A stretch of DNA of 15,569 nt, taken from Gnomoniopsis sp. IMI 355080 (taxonomy: Eukaryota; Ascomycota; Sordariomycetes; Diaporthales; Gnomoniaceae). The notes under the pieces are model-generated. The model did not search any database and had not been told where the DNA came from. It was given only the letters and a program-made list of their open reading frames with translations. The translations under genes were made by a program, and so were the position numbers. Of the stretch, positions 1 through 7,571 are shown piece by piece. The stretch lies in NCBI GenBank assembly GCA_027946555.1, contig JAPEVC010000418.1, positions 1 through 15,569 on the forward strand, in the 5' to 3' direction. Numbering within the stretch: position 1 is the first letter of the stretch; every line of letters starts with the position of its first letter.

Positions 1-112
1 GGGGAGGGAGGTATATAAGAAACCAAGAGGAGGGGGTGTTAAACTATAGCTTTATAGAAAAGTTTTATCACAATCCATTAGATATAAGGGTAACAATTAT
101 CCCTAATTAATC

Positions 113-183
113 ACGGCTATCATTTAATGGTAGGATGTCTGTCTTCCAAATAGAGTGTGTCGGTTCGATTCCGACTAGCCGTA
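113..183 (+). tRNA. trnG(ucc): tRNA-Gly (anticodon UCC)
   Basis: A full cloverleaf can be drawn by eye. The acceptor stem is 7 bp (ACGGCTA 113-119 with TAGCCGT 176-182), followed by discriminator A183. The D stem ATTT/GGAT encloses AATGGTA. The anticodon stem TCTGT/ATAGA carries loop CTTCCAA with anticodon TCC at 145-147, and the T arm is GTCGG-TTCGATT-CCGAC. The anticodon reads the GGN glycine codons. It is the first gene in the window and lies upstream of an unknown ORF. Confidence 0.95.
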
Positions 184-546
184 GTGTTCACCTAACTTTT
201 TAGTAAGCTCAAATTTGGAATACCGGGTTCCATATAAAAAAGAAGTTATTTTAGTCTTGTCTTGTTTTTTTTTTTTTATAATAAAATATAGTTAAATGAA
301 ATATAGTATAATTTATTATTTTTATTATAAGGTGGTTTTATGGCATTATATTTTCCTAGAAGAATATGGGACCAGTAATCTTTTATTTAGATAAGTAAGA
401 TCTTTGTGAATGATCAGAAAGTAAAATTTAGCTTTGGATTATTTTATTGATAATATATATAGGATTTTTTTTGTAGCTTTTTCAGTAAGTGTAATAGTAA
501 TAGGTACTAATTTCCTCTTTGAGGTATATAAAAATTTAGATAAAAA
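184..546. other. Spacer with no clear gene
   Basis: AT-rich spacer of 363 bases between trnG and the next ORF. It holds a run of 13 T at 265-277. Two short openings are visible: a 12-codon ATG frame at 340-378, and a frame open from 425 to about 562 (TGA read as Trp) that would encode a hydrophobic stretch (FFVAFSVSVIVIGTNFLF) and runs into the following ORF in another frame. The second has no ATG and is preceded by TAA, so it is either a decayed small membrane ORF or chance. No tRNA is seen. Confidence 0.5.
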
Positions 547-1137
547 ATGAATAATCTCTTCTTAGTTAAAGAAATGTTCACAGATGGTTATATAGCTAAT
601 ATATTAAATGAAATATCTAATTTTTCTTTCCAGAATTATTTAGGTATTTTTGTGTTTTCTTGTGGTGCAATACTTTTACCGGATGCTTTAGATTTTATTC
701 ATTTACAAGCAGACAAGTCCACGCAGTTAGATAATTTTTTTTATAAATTAAGGTGTAAAGGGTTGGATCATACTAAAATGGATGGTTGAGACCCCGTTGC
801 AAGAAGTATTGCTTTACAAAAAATTTGAAATATTAAATTTAATTCAAAGAGAAGTTATATTTCAGAATTTCCTGGTAAATTGCACCATAAAACTACCCTT
901 AATCATATAGGTAGAAAGCTAGTTGTAGATAGAGTTTCGTTTGTGGGTAATCACTTAAATTTGAATGGTACTAATTTCTGAGTGGAAAACGGGACTACTA
1001 CTAATCCATTAATTGTTTATACAGGGACTGAGACTGGACAACACCGTCCGGCTATGTCTACGGTGGATTTTATTGTATATATGCAAACTACTAGTTCTAT
1101 TCATCCTGTTCCAGCAGGCGTAAATGTTAATATATAA
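547..1137 (+). CDS. Unrecognised mitochondrial ORF, 196 residues
   Basis: The frame runs from ATG at 547 to TAA at 1135-1137 once TGA is read as Trp; three in-frame TGA codons (787, 826, 979) would otherwise break it. An in-frame TAA lies just upstream at 541, so the ATG is the natural start. The N-terminal part (about residues 1-50) includes a moderately hydrophobic stretch near NYLGIFVFSCGAILL. The C-terminal half is polar and rich in Gly, Thr, Asn and Val (for example VYTGTETGQHRP), suggesting a beta-rich soluble domain. No endonuclease, polymerase or respiratory-chain motif was recognised. It stands between trnG and trnM and is not inside an obvious intron. Use of TGA for Trp suggests it has been under mitochondrial coding constraint rather than being a recent nuclear or bacterial insert. 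Function unknown. Confidence 0.65.
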
Positions 1138-1160
1138 GTATTAGTATAACTTATATTACT

Positions 1161-1221
1161 TGCCCTCGGGGGGGGGGGGGGCAGTTCTAGCCGTAGGCTA
1201 TATTTTCGCTTTGCGAAAATA
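1161..1221. repeat. G-run and three stacked small hairpins
   Basis: Downstream of the unknown ORF there is a run of 14 G at 1168-1181. It is flanked so that TGCCC (1161-1165) can pair with GGGCA (1179-1183). Next comes TAGCC-GTA-GGCTA (1188-1200), then a perfect 9-bp hairpin TATTTTCGC-TTT-GCGAAAATA (1201-1221). The arrangement resembles the small GC-rich hairpin elements scattered in fungal mitochondrial spacers. Run lengths may be affected by sequencing error. Confidence 0.55.
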
Positions 1222-1312
1222 AAGGAATTATTTATAATATATTTTTTATTATCGCTGGTAATTTAGCCTATCTTTTTGTGTATTTTTTGTATTTTTTTTT
1301 CTTGTTTTGGGG

Positions 1313-1339
1313 GAGGGGCTTTATTTAGAATAGCCCCTC
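1313..1339. repeat. GC hairpin just upstream of trnM
   Basis: GAGGGGCT (1313-1320) pairs perfectly with AGCCCCTC (1332-1339) around an 11-base AT-rich loop. It is preceded by more G residues. It ends 6 bases before the acceptor stem of trnM. It belongs with the G/C-run hairpins seen at 7681, 12951 and 15204. Confidence 0.65.
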
Positions 1340-1345
1340 TCTTTA

Positions 1346-1418
1346 GCTAGGATAGTTTAAAAGGTTAAAACTTTAATTTCATACATTAATAATGAGAATT
1401 CGATTTTCTCTCCTGGCT
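1346..1418 (+). tRNA. trnM(cau): tRNA-Met (anticodon CAU)
   Basis: A complete cloverleaf is visible. The acceptor GCTAGGA (1346-1352) pairs with TCCTGGC (1411-1417), including one G-T pair, with T1418 as discriminator. The D stem is GTTT/AAAC, and the anticodon stem TTAAT/ATTAA has loop TTCATAC with anticodon CAT at 1380-1382. The T arm is GAGAA-TTCGATT-TTCTC. Whether it is the initiator or elongator form, or a CAU tRNA modified to read isoleucine, cannot be told from sequence. It lies about 230 bases upstream of cox2. Confidence 0.93.
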
Positions 1419-1488
1419 AGAACCAATGTTAATAATAACAATACTATCTTTATTAATTTCGAATGCCGTAACTTTAAGACGAGATATG

Positions 1489-1544
1489 GCTATACTTTTT
1501 AATCGTATAGCTATATAATGAGAATTCGATTTTCTCTCCTGGCT
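1489..1544 (+). pseudogene. Duplicated 3' half of trnM joined to a hairpin
   Basis: Bases 1515-1544 repeat 1389-1418 exactly over 30 bases: the variable region, the T arm and the 3' acceptor strand of trnM. The sequence in front is not the 5' half of the tRNA. It is a separate 7-bp hairpin, GCTATAC (1489-1495) with GTATAGC (1505-1511), around a 9-base loop. No strand matching the 3' acceptor sequence is found upstream, so no full tRNA can fold here. It is probably a partial tRNA copy left by duplication or recombination. Confidence 0.75.
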
Positions 1545-1651
1545 CCCAAATATGTTATTCTTTAACGGTCCGTATATAAAAAGTAAGGATAAAAAAAAAT
1601 TTTATCAAAAATAATTAGTGCATAAATATAGACCAATCTTAAAAATTTAAA

Positions 1652-4600
1652 ATGAATCTTTTATTGAATCAGTTAAATAGTAATCTAGACGCTCCTAGTG
1701 CATGAGGTATATATTTTCAAGATAGTGCCACACCTCAAATGGAAGGTTTGGTTGAATTACATGATAATATAATGTATTATTTAGTTATTATATTATTTGC
1801 TGTAGGGTGAGTCCTATTATCTATAGTAAGAAACTATGTGGCTACAAAAAGTCCTATTTCTCACAAATATTTAAACCATGGTAAACTTAACGTGCCTGCT
1901 CAAAAGTGTTCTAATTATAAAAAATATAATAAGTCGTTTTCAAATTCTTCTTTATTTCGAGCCCTCCCGGGCTATCTATATATAAATTGAAAAGTACGTG
2001 CTTACTCTACTTCTAGTCCGAATAATTCTACCGATGAACAATTTACTCCTGCAGCTATTTATGAGGATGCTTCTTCCATGAAAAAAGTTATCTTAAAAGA
2101 TAATGCAGGTAAAACTGGTATTTATATGTTAACGAATAAACTTACTGGGGATATCTACGTGGGACAATCCATTGATCTACGAAAAAGATTTCTTAAATAC
2201 TTTAATTTAAGTTATTTAAGTAGTCGTAATGAACTTAGAATTAGTAGAGCTCTACTAAAATATGGGTATATAAATTTTTCGGTTACAATATTAGAATATT
2301 GTGATAAATGTGAGTTAGATATCCGAGAACAACATTATTTTGATACTCTTAATCCGGACTACAATATCCAAAAAGTAGCCGGTGGTAGTTCTAAAGGCTT
2401 AATTTTGTCTGACGAAACAAAGGATAAGATCAGTAAAGCTTTAAAAGGAGTTTATGTTGGAGAAAAAGCTTACTGATATGGTCGTACTATGAGCGCTGCA
2501 ACCAAAGAAATTATGAGTTCAAAACGTAAAGGGGATCTTAATCCTTTATATGGTAAATCTCACAGCGAACATAGTAAAGAGCTTATGAGACAAAAAGCGT
2601 TAGGTAGAAAATACTCTGAAGAGACCAAATTATTAATGAGTTCAAAACGTGGTAATCCAGTTAACATATACGAAAAATGTACATCAGAAGGATTTAAGTT
2701 AATAGGTAGTTTTGTTTCCGCTAGGAGAGCTGGTAAATTTTTAGATATTAGCGGAAGTACTATTTTAACTTATATGAAATCGGGTAAGATATTTAAAGAC
2801 AGATATAAATTTTCATCTAAATAAAGATGAATAACCTTAGAATAACTATGAGTATAATTTCACTGAATGCTGGAAGTTCCTAAAGCCTTTGATACTTATA
2901 ATCATTTCTTGAAAATTTAATTCGGTTTATAGCTTGCGTGTTAAAAGACATATCGTTCGTATTAGGACTAGCAAACTAAAAATACTAAAAAAGAGACTAA
3001 AAGATTATAAGTGACAATTCAAAGGATGTAACAATGGATAACCATGCAGGAAACCAAAATAATATTAAGTGCAAGCTGATATTATGAGTAGGTAATCCCC
3101 AGAGACTAAACGTGAAACGGTCAGTTATTAAGTTTTGTGTCGGTTTAAACATAAAACCTTAATTGATTGAAGATATAGTCCAATTTTATATGAAAATATA
3201 AAAAAAATTGACACTTATAGAATTAATTTGAACAATAACTCCAGCAATAATACTTATGTTAATTGCTTTCCCTTCTTTTAAATTATTATACTTAATGGAT
3301 GAAGTGAGCGATCCTTCAATGTCAGTTTTAGCAGAGGGTCGGGGTGGCCCTAAACCGTATATATTAAATAAAATAGTAAATACCTGAAAAGGTCAAAGAA
3401 AATATAATATATTTATTTTAAATAACTTTCAATATCGTACATTTCATAATAGAATGAAAGCTGGTTCTAGAATAGGTCCACATAATCAAGATGTTATTTC
3501 AATAGTAATAGGTTCATTGTTAGGTGATTCTTACGGTAATAGAAGATCGATAGAAGGAACAAGAATATGCTATAGACAAAGTAGTAAAAATAAAGAATAC
3601 TTATTTTGATTATATTCTTTTTTTTACAATTTAGGTTATTGTTCTAATCTAGAACCTAGAAGATCTACTATAAAATTAAAACATAAAGGTATAGATTGTG
3701 TACACTATAGATATGAATTTAATACTTTTACATTTAGAAGTTTTAATTGAATACATGATATCTTTTACCATAAAGGTAAAAAAGTTATAAAACCTATATT
3801 GGAAAATTACATGACTCCTTTATCTTTAGCTGTTTGAATTTCAGATGACGGGTGTTGAGCTAAACCCGGCGTTAGAATAGCAACTAATTGTTTTTCTTTA
3901 ACAGAGGTAGAATTGTTGGTAAAAATACTTAAAGATAAGTTTAATTTAGATTGTACTATTCAACTTTTAAATATTAATAATAATTATTGTATCTATATAA
4001 AAGCTTCATCTATACCTGCTTTAAGAGAAATTTTATTACCACATATGCATTCTTCTATGAAGTATAAATTAGGGTTATAGTTTTTAAACTTAAAAAAAAA
4101 GGAGGTTTTTTAATATATTATCAAATTTTACTAACCTGCTCAACATATATACGGTAGTCGAAATTTACTAAATAGTTTTTAATTATTCGTAACCTGTGTC
4201 CAGTATTATGTACATAAAGTCTATAACGATGATTACAAAATTATACTTTTTATTAAATTTTGAGTTTCCGCCGGGATTCTCTAAGAAAATATCAAATTTT
4301 CTTTGGCGATGCGAGTGAAAACAGTTAATATATTTTTAATGAGGGTAATAATTAAGAATACAAGACTGTCAGTAAATAAATTTTTTTCTTATTATTTATT
4401 GCCACAGACTGGGGCACTTGTGGGTGTCATTTATTTGATGCTTAATGTACAGTCGGAATATTTATTAATAATAAATATGCACCAATGATATTGAAGTTAC
4501 CAATACCCTGATTTCTTAGATTCTTCTGAGGAATTTATAGAATTCGATTCATATATAGTTCCCGACAGTGACTTGGAAGAAGGAAGATTAAGAATGTTAG

Positions 4601-6841
4601 AAGTAGATAATCGTGTAGTCTTACCTGAACGAACACATGTAAGATTTATTATTACTGCTGGTGACGTTATACATTCTTTTGCTTGCCCTTCATTAGGTAT
4701 CAAATGTGATGCCTATCCCGGGAGACTAAATCAAGTATCTGTTTTTATAAACAGAGAAGGAGTTTTTTACGGTCTTATTGAACAATGGCCGGAACTGTAG
4801 TGAACCTATGGTTATAAATCATCAAATTGCGGGAAACCCCTAAAGAAATCTTATCCAAACAAGCATGGTAACATAGTTTGTGGCACAGGTAATGACTCGT
4901 GGTATGGGAAAATCAAGATTTATTATTCAATGGGCAATCCGCAGCCAAGTACCAAGTATAGGCGCACCCTTATTTGGTATGCAGTTCATCGACTAAACGG
5001 TGGTTGGTATTATTAGGGCGCAGCCTTAATAATGCTTAAGATATAGTCAGCCCCCACCTGAAAAGGTGCAGAAAAATATTAGTATTTACTTATATTTTTT
5101 GTAAAATAAATATATGTTTATTTGTTAATAAATATATGTTTAGGGAATTCTCTACAATAGTTTGCTAAACTTATTTTTAATGTAATAATAAAATTCAAAG
5201 TTTGTTATAAAGATAACACACATAAAGCACTTTTTTATAAGGTAAAACTGTTGTAGTTTTTGCATAGAGGTTCTCTAGCTACTGCTGTATGTTTAACAAG
5301 AACAAGATCCGCCCGTATGGCTGATCATCCCCACCGCTGCTTCGTCGCGAGGGGAAGATCTTTTAGTTCAATTAAACCTTTAGCTAATAATCCTGAATCT
5401 TTAGCCTTAGAACATATCAATAGTGGAGAACCTACTACTTCATTAATAATGAGTAAAATATTATTAAATCAAAATTTAGTCGTTACTGACTCTAAATTAA
5501 ACCAATTATTACAAGTTAAAGCTGTTGAATTCGATCTTCCTATATCTACACCAGAAAATTATAAACTTTTAGATGAATTGACGGGTAAATCTAAATATAA
5601 AGGTTTTTTAGGTGTATATATGTTTATACATAAAAATACCGGAGATAAATATGTAGGTTCATCTAATTTACTAAGACGTAGGATGGATTATTATTTTAAT
5701 GGGAATTTTCCTTTAGCCGGAAAATTTTTACCTTTACTTGACAAATATGGACTAAAAGCTTTTAAATTAAGAATTTTTAAACTTGATAGTAATAAATTTA
5801 GTAGTCAAGACGCTTTAATTTTAGAGCAATATTATTTATTAAATAAAGAATTTAACTTAAATACTTTAAGAGTTGTTAATGCTGGGTCTTCAAAAGGTGA
5901 TCCTGTCTATGTATATGATCTAACATGTAGTACTCTTTATTATCATGCTAAATCTAAAATTGAGTTAAAAAGAATATTAAATATACACACCGAAACTAGT
6001 AAAAAGTTTATTGATTCTAAATTACCTTATCTTAATAAATTCTTGTTATTAAGCTATCCTATATCTACTGCTTCTGTAAGTAATATTTCCATACAAGAAT
6101 TAGTAGATATAATGCAAGAAGAAAGACAAAATACATATAAATTAGGTACTCGTAGAAGTATACCCGTGGAACTAGAAATCCAAGAAGGAAATACTTTTGT
6201 AGATTATCTAGGTGATAATTTAAAATTTGATTCTTTAACATCTTGTATTGAATATTTAAGAGGATTAGGTTTAACTATAAAAAGAGATACTTTAACCAGA
6301 TATATTAAAATGGGTAAAGTATTTCATAATTTCGTATGTAAATACTCGGATATAGCTTTACCTGAGAATTTTGAACAAGTTGGATTAATAATGGAAGAAC
6401 ATCAAAAATTAAAAATAAATAAGGATTCTTCAAAGGTAAATAGAAAAAATAAATCTGTCTTAGTTAAGGGGAAAGATTTCGAAAAAGATTTCGGAAGTAT
6501 TACTGATACAATAAAATACTTTGATACTTTAAACATAAAATTAGATAGAAAAACTTTATATTTACGTTTAAAAGACGGTGAAATATATAAAAGTTTTTAT
6601 TTTTCTTATAAATAACTTCTTTTTTTAGAGACTAATGGTTGCGTAGATGGTTACTTCTCAGGAGTAGCTTTATCCCCCTCAGTATATTAGGTTTATATTA
6701 ATCATAGTTTATTTATTACATTAAATTATCGTAGAGTAATTGCAATGTTCAGAAATTTGCGGTATTCTGCACAGTTCTATGCCAATTGTTATAGAATCAG
6801 TTTCGTTAGAAAAGTTCCTTTTGTGATTAAGTGAACAGTAG
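1652..6841 (+). CDS. cox2: Cytochrome c oxidase subunit 2, four exons
   Basis: Subunit 2 of complex IV takes electrons from cytochrome c through its CuA centre; it sits in the inner membrane with two N-terminal helices and an intermembrane-space domain. Exons 1652-1882, 3211-3339, 4480-4773 and 6743-6841 join in frame to 250 residues, the usual length. The start reads MNLLLNQLNSNLDAPSAW. Membrane segments lie near residues 30-55 and 80-105. The aromatic motif HQWYWSYQYPDF begins at residue 121. CuA ligands appear in order: His185, then Cys220, Glu222, Cys224, His228 and Met231. The protein ends FLLWLSEQ and TAG. Exon ends were set by family alignment from memory and by the group I rule: each upstream exon ends in T and each intron ends in G. 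Several Trp codons are TGA. Exons 1 and 2 run without a stop into the intron endonuclease ORFs. Confidence 0.95.
1883..2824 (+). CDS. GIY-YIG homing endonuclease in cox2 intron 1
   Basis: A site-specific DNA endonuclease thought to spread its intron. The frame continues from cox2 exon 1 without a stop, so the likely primary product is an exon-1 fusion that is processed. The first internal ATG is at 2078 (248 residues). Numbered from that Met, the GIY-YIG domain occupies about residues 10-100: GIY at 14-16, YVG at 27-29, Arg35/Arg37 in QSIDLRKRF, and Glu84 in REQHYFDTLNPDYNI, matching the expected catalytic residues. Next come NUMOD3-like DNA-binding repeats (about 105-190; motifs LSDETKDKISKALKG and YSEETK). 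The end (about 195-248) is an IENR1/NUMOD1-like helix-turn-helix (SARRAGKFLDISGSTIL). In-frame TGA codons at 1988 and 2474 are read as Trp. The catalytic motifs look intact. Confidence 0.88.
1883..3210 (+). mobile_element. cox2 intron 1, group I with GIY-YIG ORF
   Basis: A 1,328-base intron between the Gly and Thr codons of the NHG/TLIELIW junction. It follows exon T1882 and ends in G3210, as group I introns do. Core elements can be read after the ORF: a P-like segment AATGCTGGAAGTTCCTAAAG (2866-2885), an R-like segment AGAGACTAAACG (3101-3112) and an S-like segment AAGATATAGTCC (3170-3181). The ORF therefore fills the 5' part of the intron, in frame with exon 1. Subgroup not assigned. Confidence 0.88.
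3340..4080 (+). CDS. LAGLIDADG homing endonuclease in cox2 intron 2
   Basis: The frame is continuous with cox2 exon 2 and ends at TAG 4078-4080, giving 246 intron-encoded residues; the first internal ATG is at 3454. Two LAGLIDADG-type helices are visible: IVIGSLLGDSYGN (about residues 54-66 of the intron part) and LSLAVWISDDGCW (161-173). Each carries an acidic residue at the position that binds metal, so this is the two-motif, single-chain form. The C-terminal CIYIKASSIPALREILLPHMH is typical of the LAGLIDADG_2 type found in fungal mitochondrial introns. Trp is written as TGA at several positions. It may act as endonuclease, maturase or both; the sequence does not show which. It looks intact. 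Confidence 0.88.
3340..4479 (+). mobile_element. cox2 intron 2, group I with LAGLIDADG ORF
   Basis: A 1,140-base intron inserted between LAEG and HQWYW of cox2. Exon 2 ends in T3339 and the intron ends in G4479. The first two thirds is an endonuclease ORF in frame with exon 2. Bases 4081-4479 hold the 3' core, with an R-like segment CCACAGACTGGGGC near 4402-4415 and an S-like segment AATGTACAGTCGG near 4443-4456. The spacing and motifs suit a group I intron; subgroup not assigned. Confidence 0.83.
5105..5142. repeat. 16-base direct repeat in cox2 intron 3
   Basis: AATAAATATATGTTTA occurs at 5105-5120 and again at 5127-5142, separated by 6 bases. It lies between the intron core and the endonuclease ORF. 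It is AT-rich and could be slippage or a footprint of the ORF insertion into the intron periphery. Confidence 0.6.
5317..6615 (+). CDS. GIY-YIG homing endonuclease in cox2 intron 3
   Basis: A freestanding intron ORF ending at TAA 6613-6615. The frame is open from 5257; the first ATG is 5317 (432 residues) and another is 5449 (388 residues, starting MSKILLNQ), which may be the true start because the part before it is compositionally foreign. The GIY-YIG domain shows GVYMFIHKNTGDKYVGSSNL at about nt 5611-5670, with following Arg residues (LLRRR). A glutamate in ILEQYYLLNKEFNLN matches the catalytic Glu. Downstream are repeated DNA-binding modules that look like IENR1/NUMOD1: ...CIEYLRGLGLTIKRDTL... 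and ...TIKYFDTLNIKLDRKTL..., each ending in a GK/GE-Y/F-K/H pattern. It probably makes the break that spreads intron 3. No internal stop or frameshift is seen. Confidence 0.86.
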   Translation: MADHPHRCFVARGRSFSSIKPLANNPESLALEHINSGEPTTSLIMSKILLNQNLVVTDSKLNQLLQVKAVEFDLPISTPENYKLLDELTGKSKYKGFLGVYMFIHKNTGDKYVGSSNLLRRRMDYYFNGNFPLAGKFLPLLDKYGLKAFKLRIFKLDSNKFSSQDALILEQYYLLNKEFNLNTLRVVNAGSSKGDPVYVYDLTCSTLYYHAKSKIELKRILNIHTETSKKFIDSKLPYLNKFLLLSYPISTASVSNISIQELVDIMQEERQNTYKLGTRRSIPVELEIQEGNTFVDYLGDNLKFDSLTSCIEYLRGLGLTIKRDTLTRYIKMGKVFHNFVCKYSDIALPENFEQVGLIMEEHQKLKINKDSSKVNRKNKSVLVKGKDFEKDFGSITDTIKYFDTLNIKLDRKTLYLRLKDGEIYKSFYFSYK

Positions 6842-6846
6842 CAGCA

Positions 6847-7167
6847 GTGTTAGGTAGGCTGTCTACTATACCCAGCAGAGCCCTTAATGAAATTAAGAGA
6901 GCCCTTGCCCTTAATGAAATTAAGAGAGCCCTTAATGAAATTAAGGGTGGTGCTAGTGCACCTGGGATATTCTACCTAAAAAGTCCACGAAGAATTTTTT
7001 TAGTTGCCATTGAATCTATTAGATTTAATACAAAAAAAATAGTTATGTATAGCCCTCTGGTTATTACTATTTCTATTATAAGTTTAACTATATTATTATT
7101 TATATTTATGAATAAAAAATGATTAAGTATGGGCACCATATTGGTGCAACCAAGTAGATTTACATAA
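6847..7167 (+). CDS. Small unrecognised membrane ORF with RALNEIK repeats
   Basis: Open from a GTG at 6847, five bases after the cox2 stop, to TAA 7165-7167, with one TGA (7120) read as Trp: 106 residues. The first in-frame ATG is 7045, which would give a 40-residue product. Residues 10-35 contain three copies of a RALNEIK-type unit encoded by tandem DNA repeats. Near residues 67-90 is a clear membrane segment (SPLVITISIISLTILLFIF) followed by MNKKW. The last base of its stop codon is the first base of the next ORF's ATG, which suggests the two are read from one transcript, probably together with cox2. The repeat part may be an inserted hairpin element that happens to stay in frame. Start uncertain; function unknown. 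Confidence 0.45.
6877..6945. repeat. Three tandem units, each a small hairpin
   Basis: Three units start AGAGCCCTT and end ATGAAATTAAG, at 6877-6897 (21 bases), 6898-6924 (27 bases, with an extra CCCTTG-type insertion) and 6925-6945 (21 bases). Each contains CTTAAT-GAA-ATTAAG, a 6-bp stem with a 3-base loop. The last can be extended to CCCTTAAT/ATTAAGGG. All unit lengths are multiples of three, so the reading frame through them is kept. Confidence 0.8.
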
Positions 7168-7505
7168 TGAACATGAGCTGAACAATTTTTATTGGTACAA
7201 TTTATCTGATGATTTCTATGAGTGAAAAGTTATTATTTGGAACTCTTGAACTGACTCCTCAAGTATTGAATAATTTATCAGATGGTGCGTTGTATTTAAT
7301 GGATTTTTGCTACGCAAATATCGACAGAGATTGTTTAGATACAATGACATGTCAGATCTTAACTAATTTGTTACATGTACTAAGAGATTTAATCGGAGAA
7401 GTTGCCGCTAATTGTCTGCCAGCAGACTCTGACTTAACTCGTGAATTAATTCTACTAAGTCAAGCAATTGCTACTTTTATTATAGAAGAGCTAGGAGGAC
7501 TATAA
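7167..7505 (+). CDS. Unrecognised 112-residue helical ORF
   Basis: ATG at 7167 overlaps the previous stop codon (TAATG), and the frame ends at TAA 7503-7505. One TGA (Trp5) is used, which is why a later Met at 7209 may appear as the start. The first 18 residues are hydrophobic (TIFIGTIYLMI), like a signal anchor or one membrane helix. The rest is leucine-rich and acidic with few basic residues and reads as several amphipathic helices (for example CQILTNLLHVLRDLIGEVAA and LILLSQAIATFIIEELGGL). Four Cys occur, at DFCYAN, DCLDTMTCQ and AANCLP. No known domain was recognised. It lies between cox2 and nad4L, where most fungi have no gene. A codon pattern with mixed third positions and no internal breaks argue for a real gene. 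Confidence 0.6.
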
Positions 7506-7571
7506 AATTTATGCGAGCAAGCTAGTATAATTTGATGAGTATGAGTTAGTTTACCTAACCAATACCATACA

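Larger units (their letters stand above)
4774..6742 (+). mobile_element. cox2 intron 3, group I with GIY-YIG ORF
   Basis: A 1,969-base intron between the Gly and Gln codons of VFYG/QCSEIC, directly before the CuA cysteines. Exon 3 ends in T4773 and the intron ends in G6742. Here the catalytic core comes first: P-like AAATTGCGGGAAACCCCTAA (4824-4843), Q-like CAATGGGCAATCCGCAGCC (4929-4947), R-like GTTCATCGACTAAACGG (4984-5000) and S-like AAGATATAGTCAGCC (5038-5052). The endonuclease ORF lies in the 3' periphery and is not fused to the exon; the exon 3 frame stops at 4798-4800. Confidence 0.88.

Noticed and set aside
1132..1140. ATATAAGTA, identical to the yeast mitochondrial promoter consensus
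   Set aside because: It overlaps the stop codon of the preceding ORF, such AT-rich nonamers are expected by chance here, and the yeast consensus is not known to work in filamentous ascomycetes.
1168..1181. Very long G and C runs as assembly errors
   Set aside because: Exact lengths may be wrong, but paired G and C runs flanking short loops recur at several places, so the elements themselves look real.
4303..4488. ATG-started frame of about 60 codons on the + strand
   Set aside because: It lies in the 3' core of cox2 intron 2 and runs into exon 3 in the wrong frame; the sequence is explained by intron structure.
4497..4703. Antisense open frame over cox2 exon 3
   Set aside because: Shadow of the conserved cox2 coding sequence; no recognisable product.
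4774..4800. cox2 ending with LIEQWPEL directly after exon 3
   Set aside because: The frame simply reads into intron 3; the expected QCSEICGILHSSM end is found at 6743-6841, so the short form is the unspliced reading.
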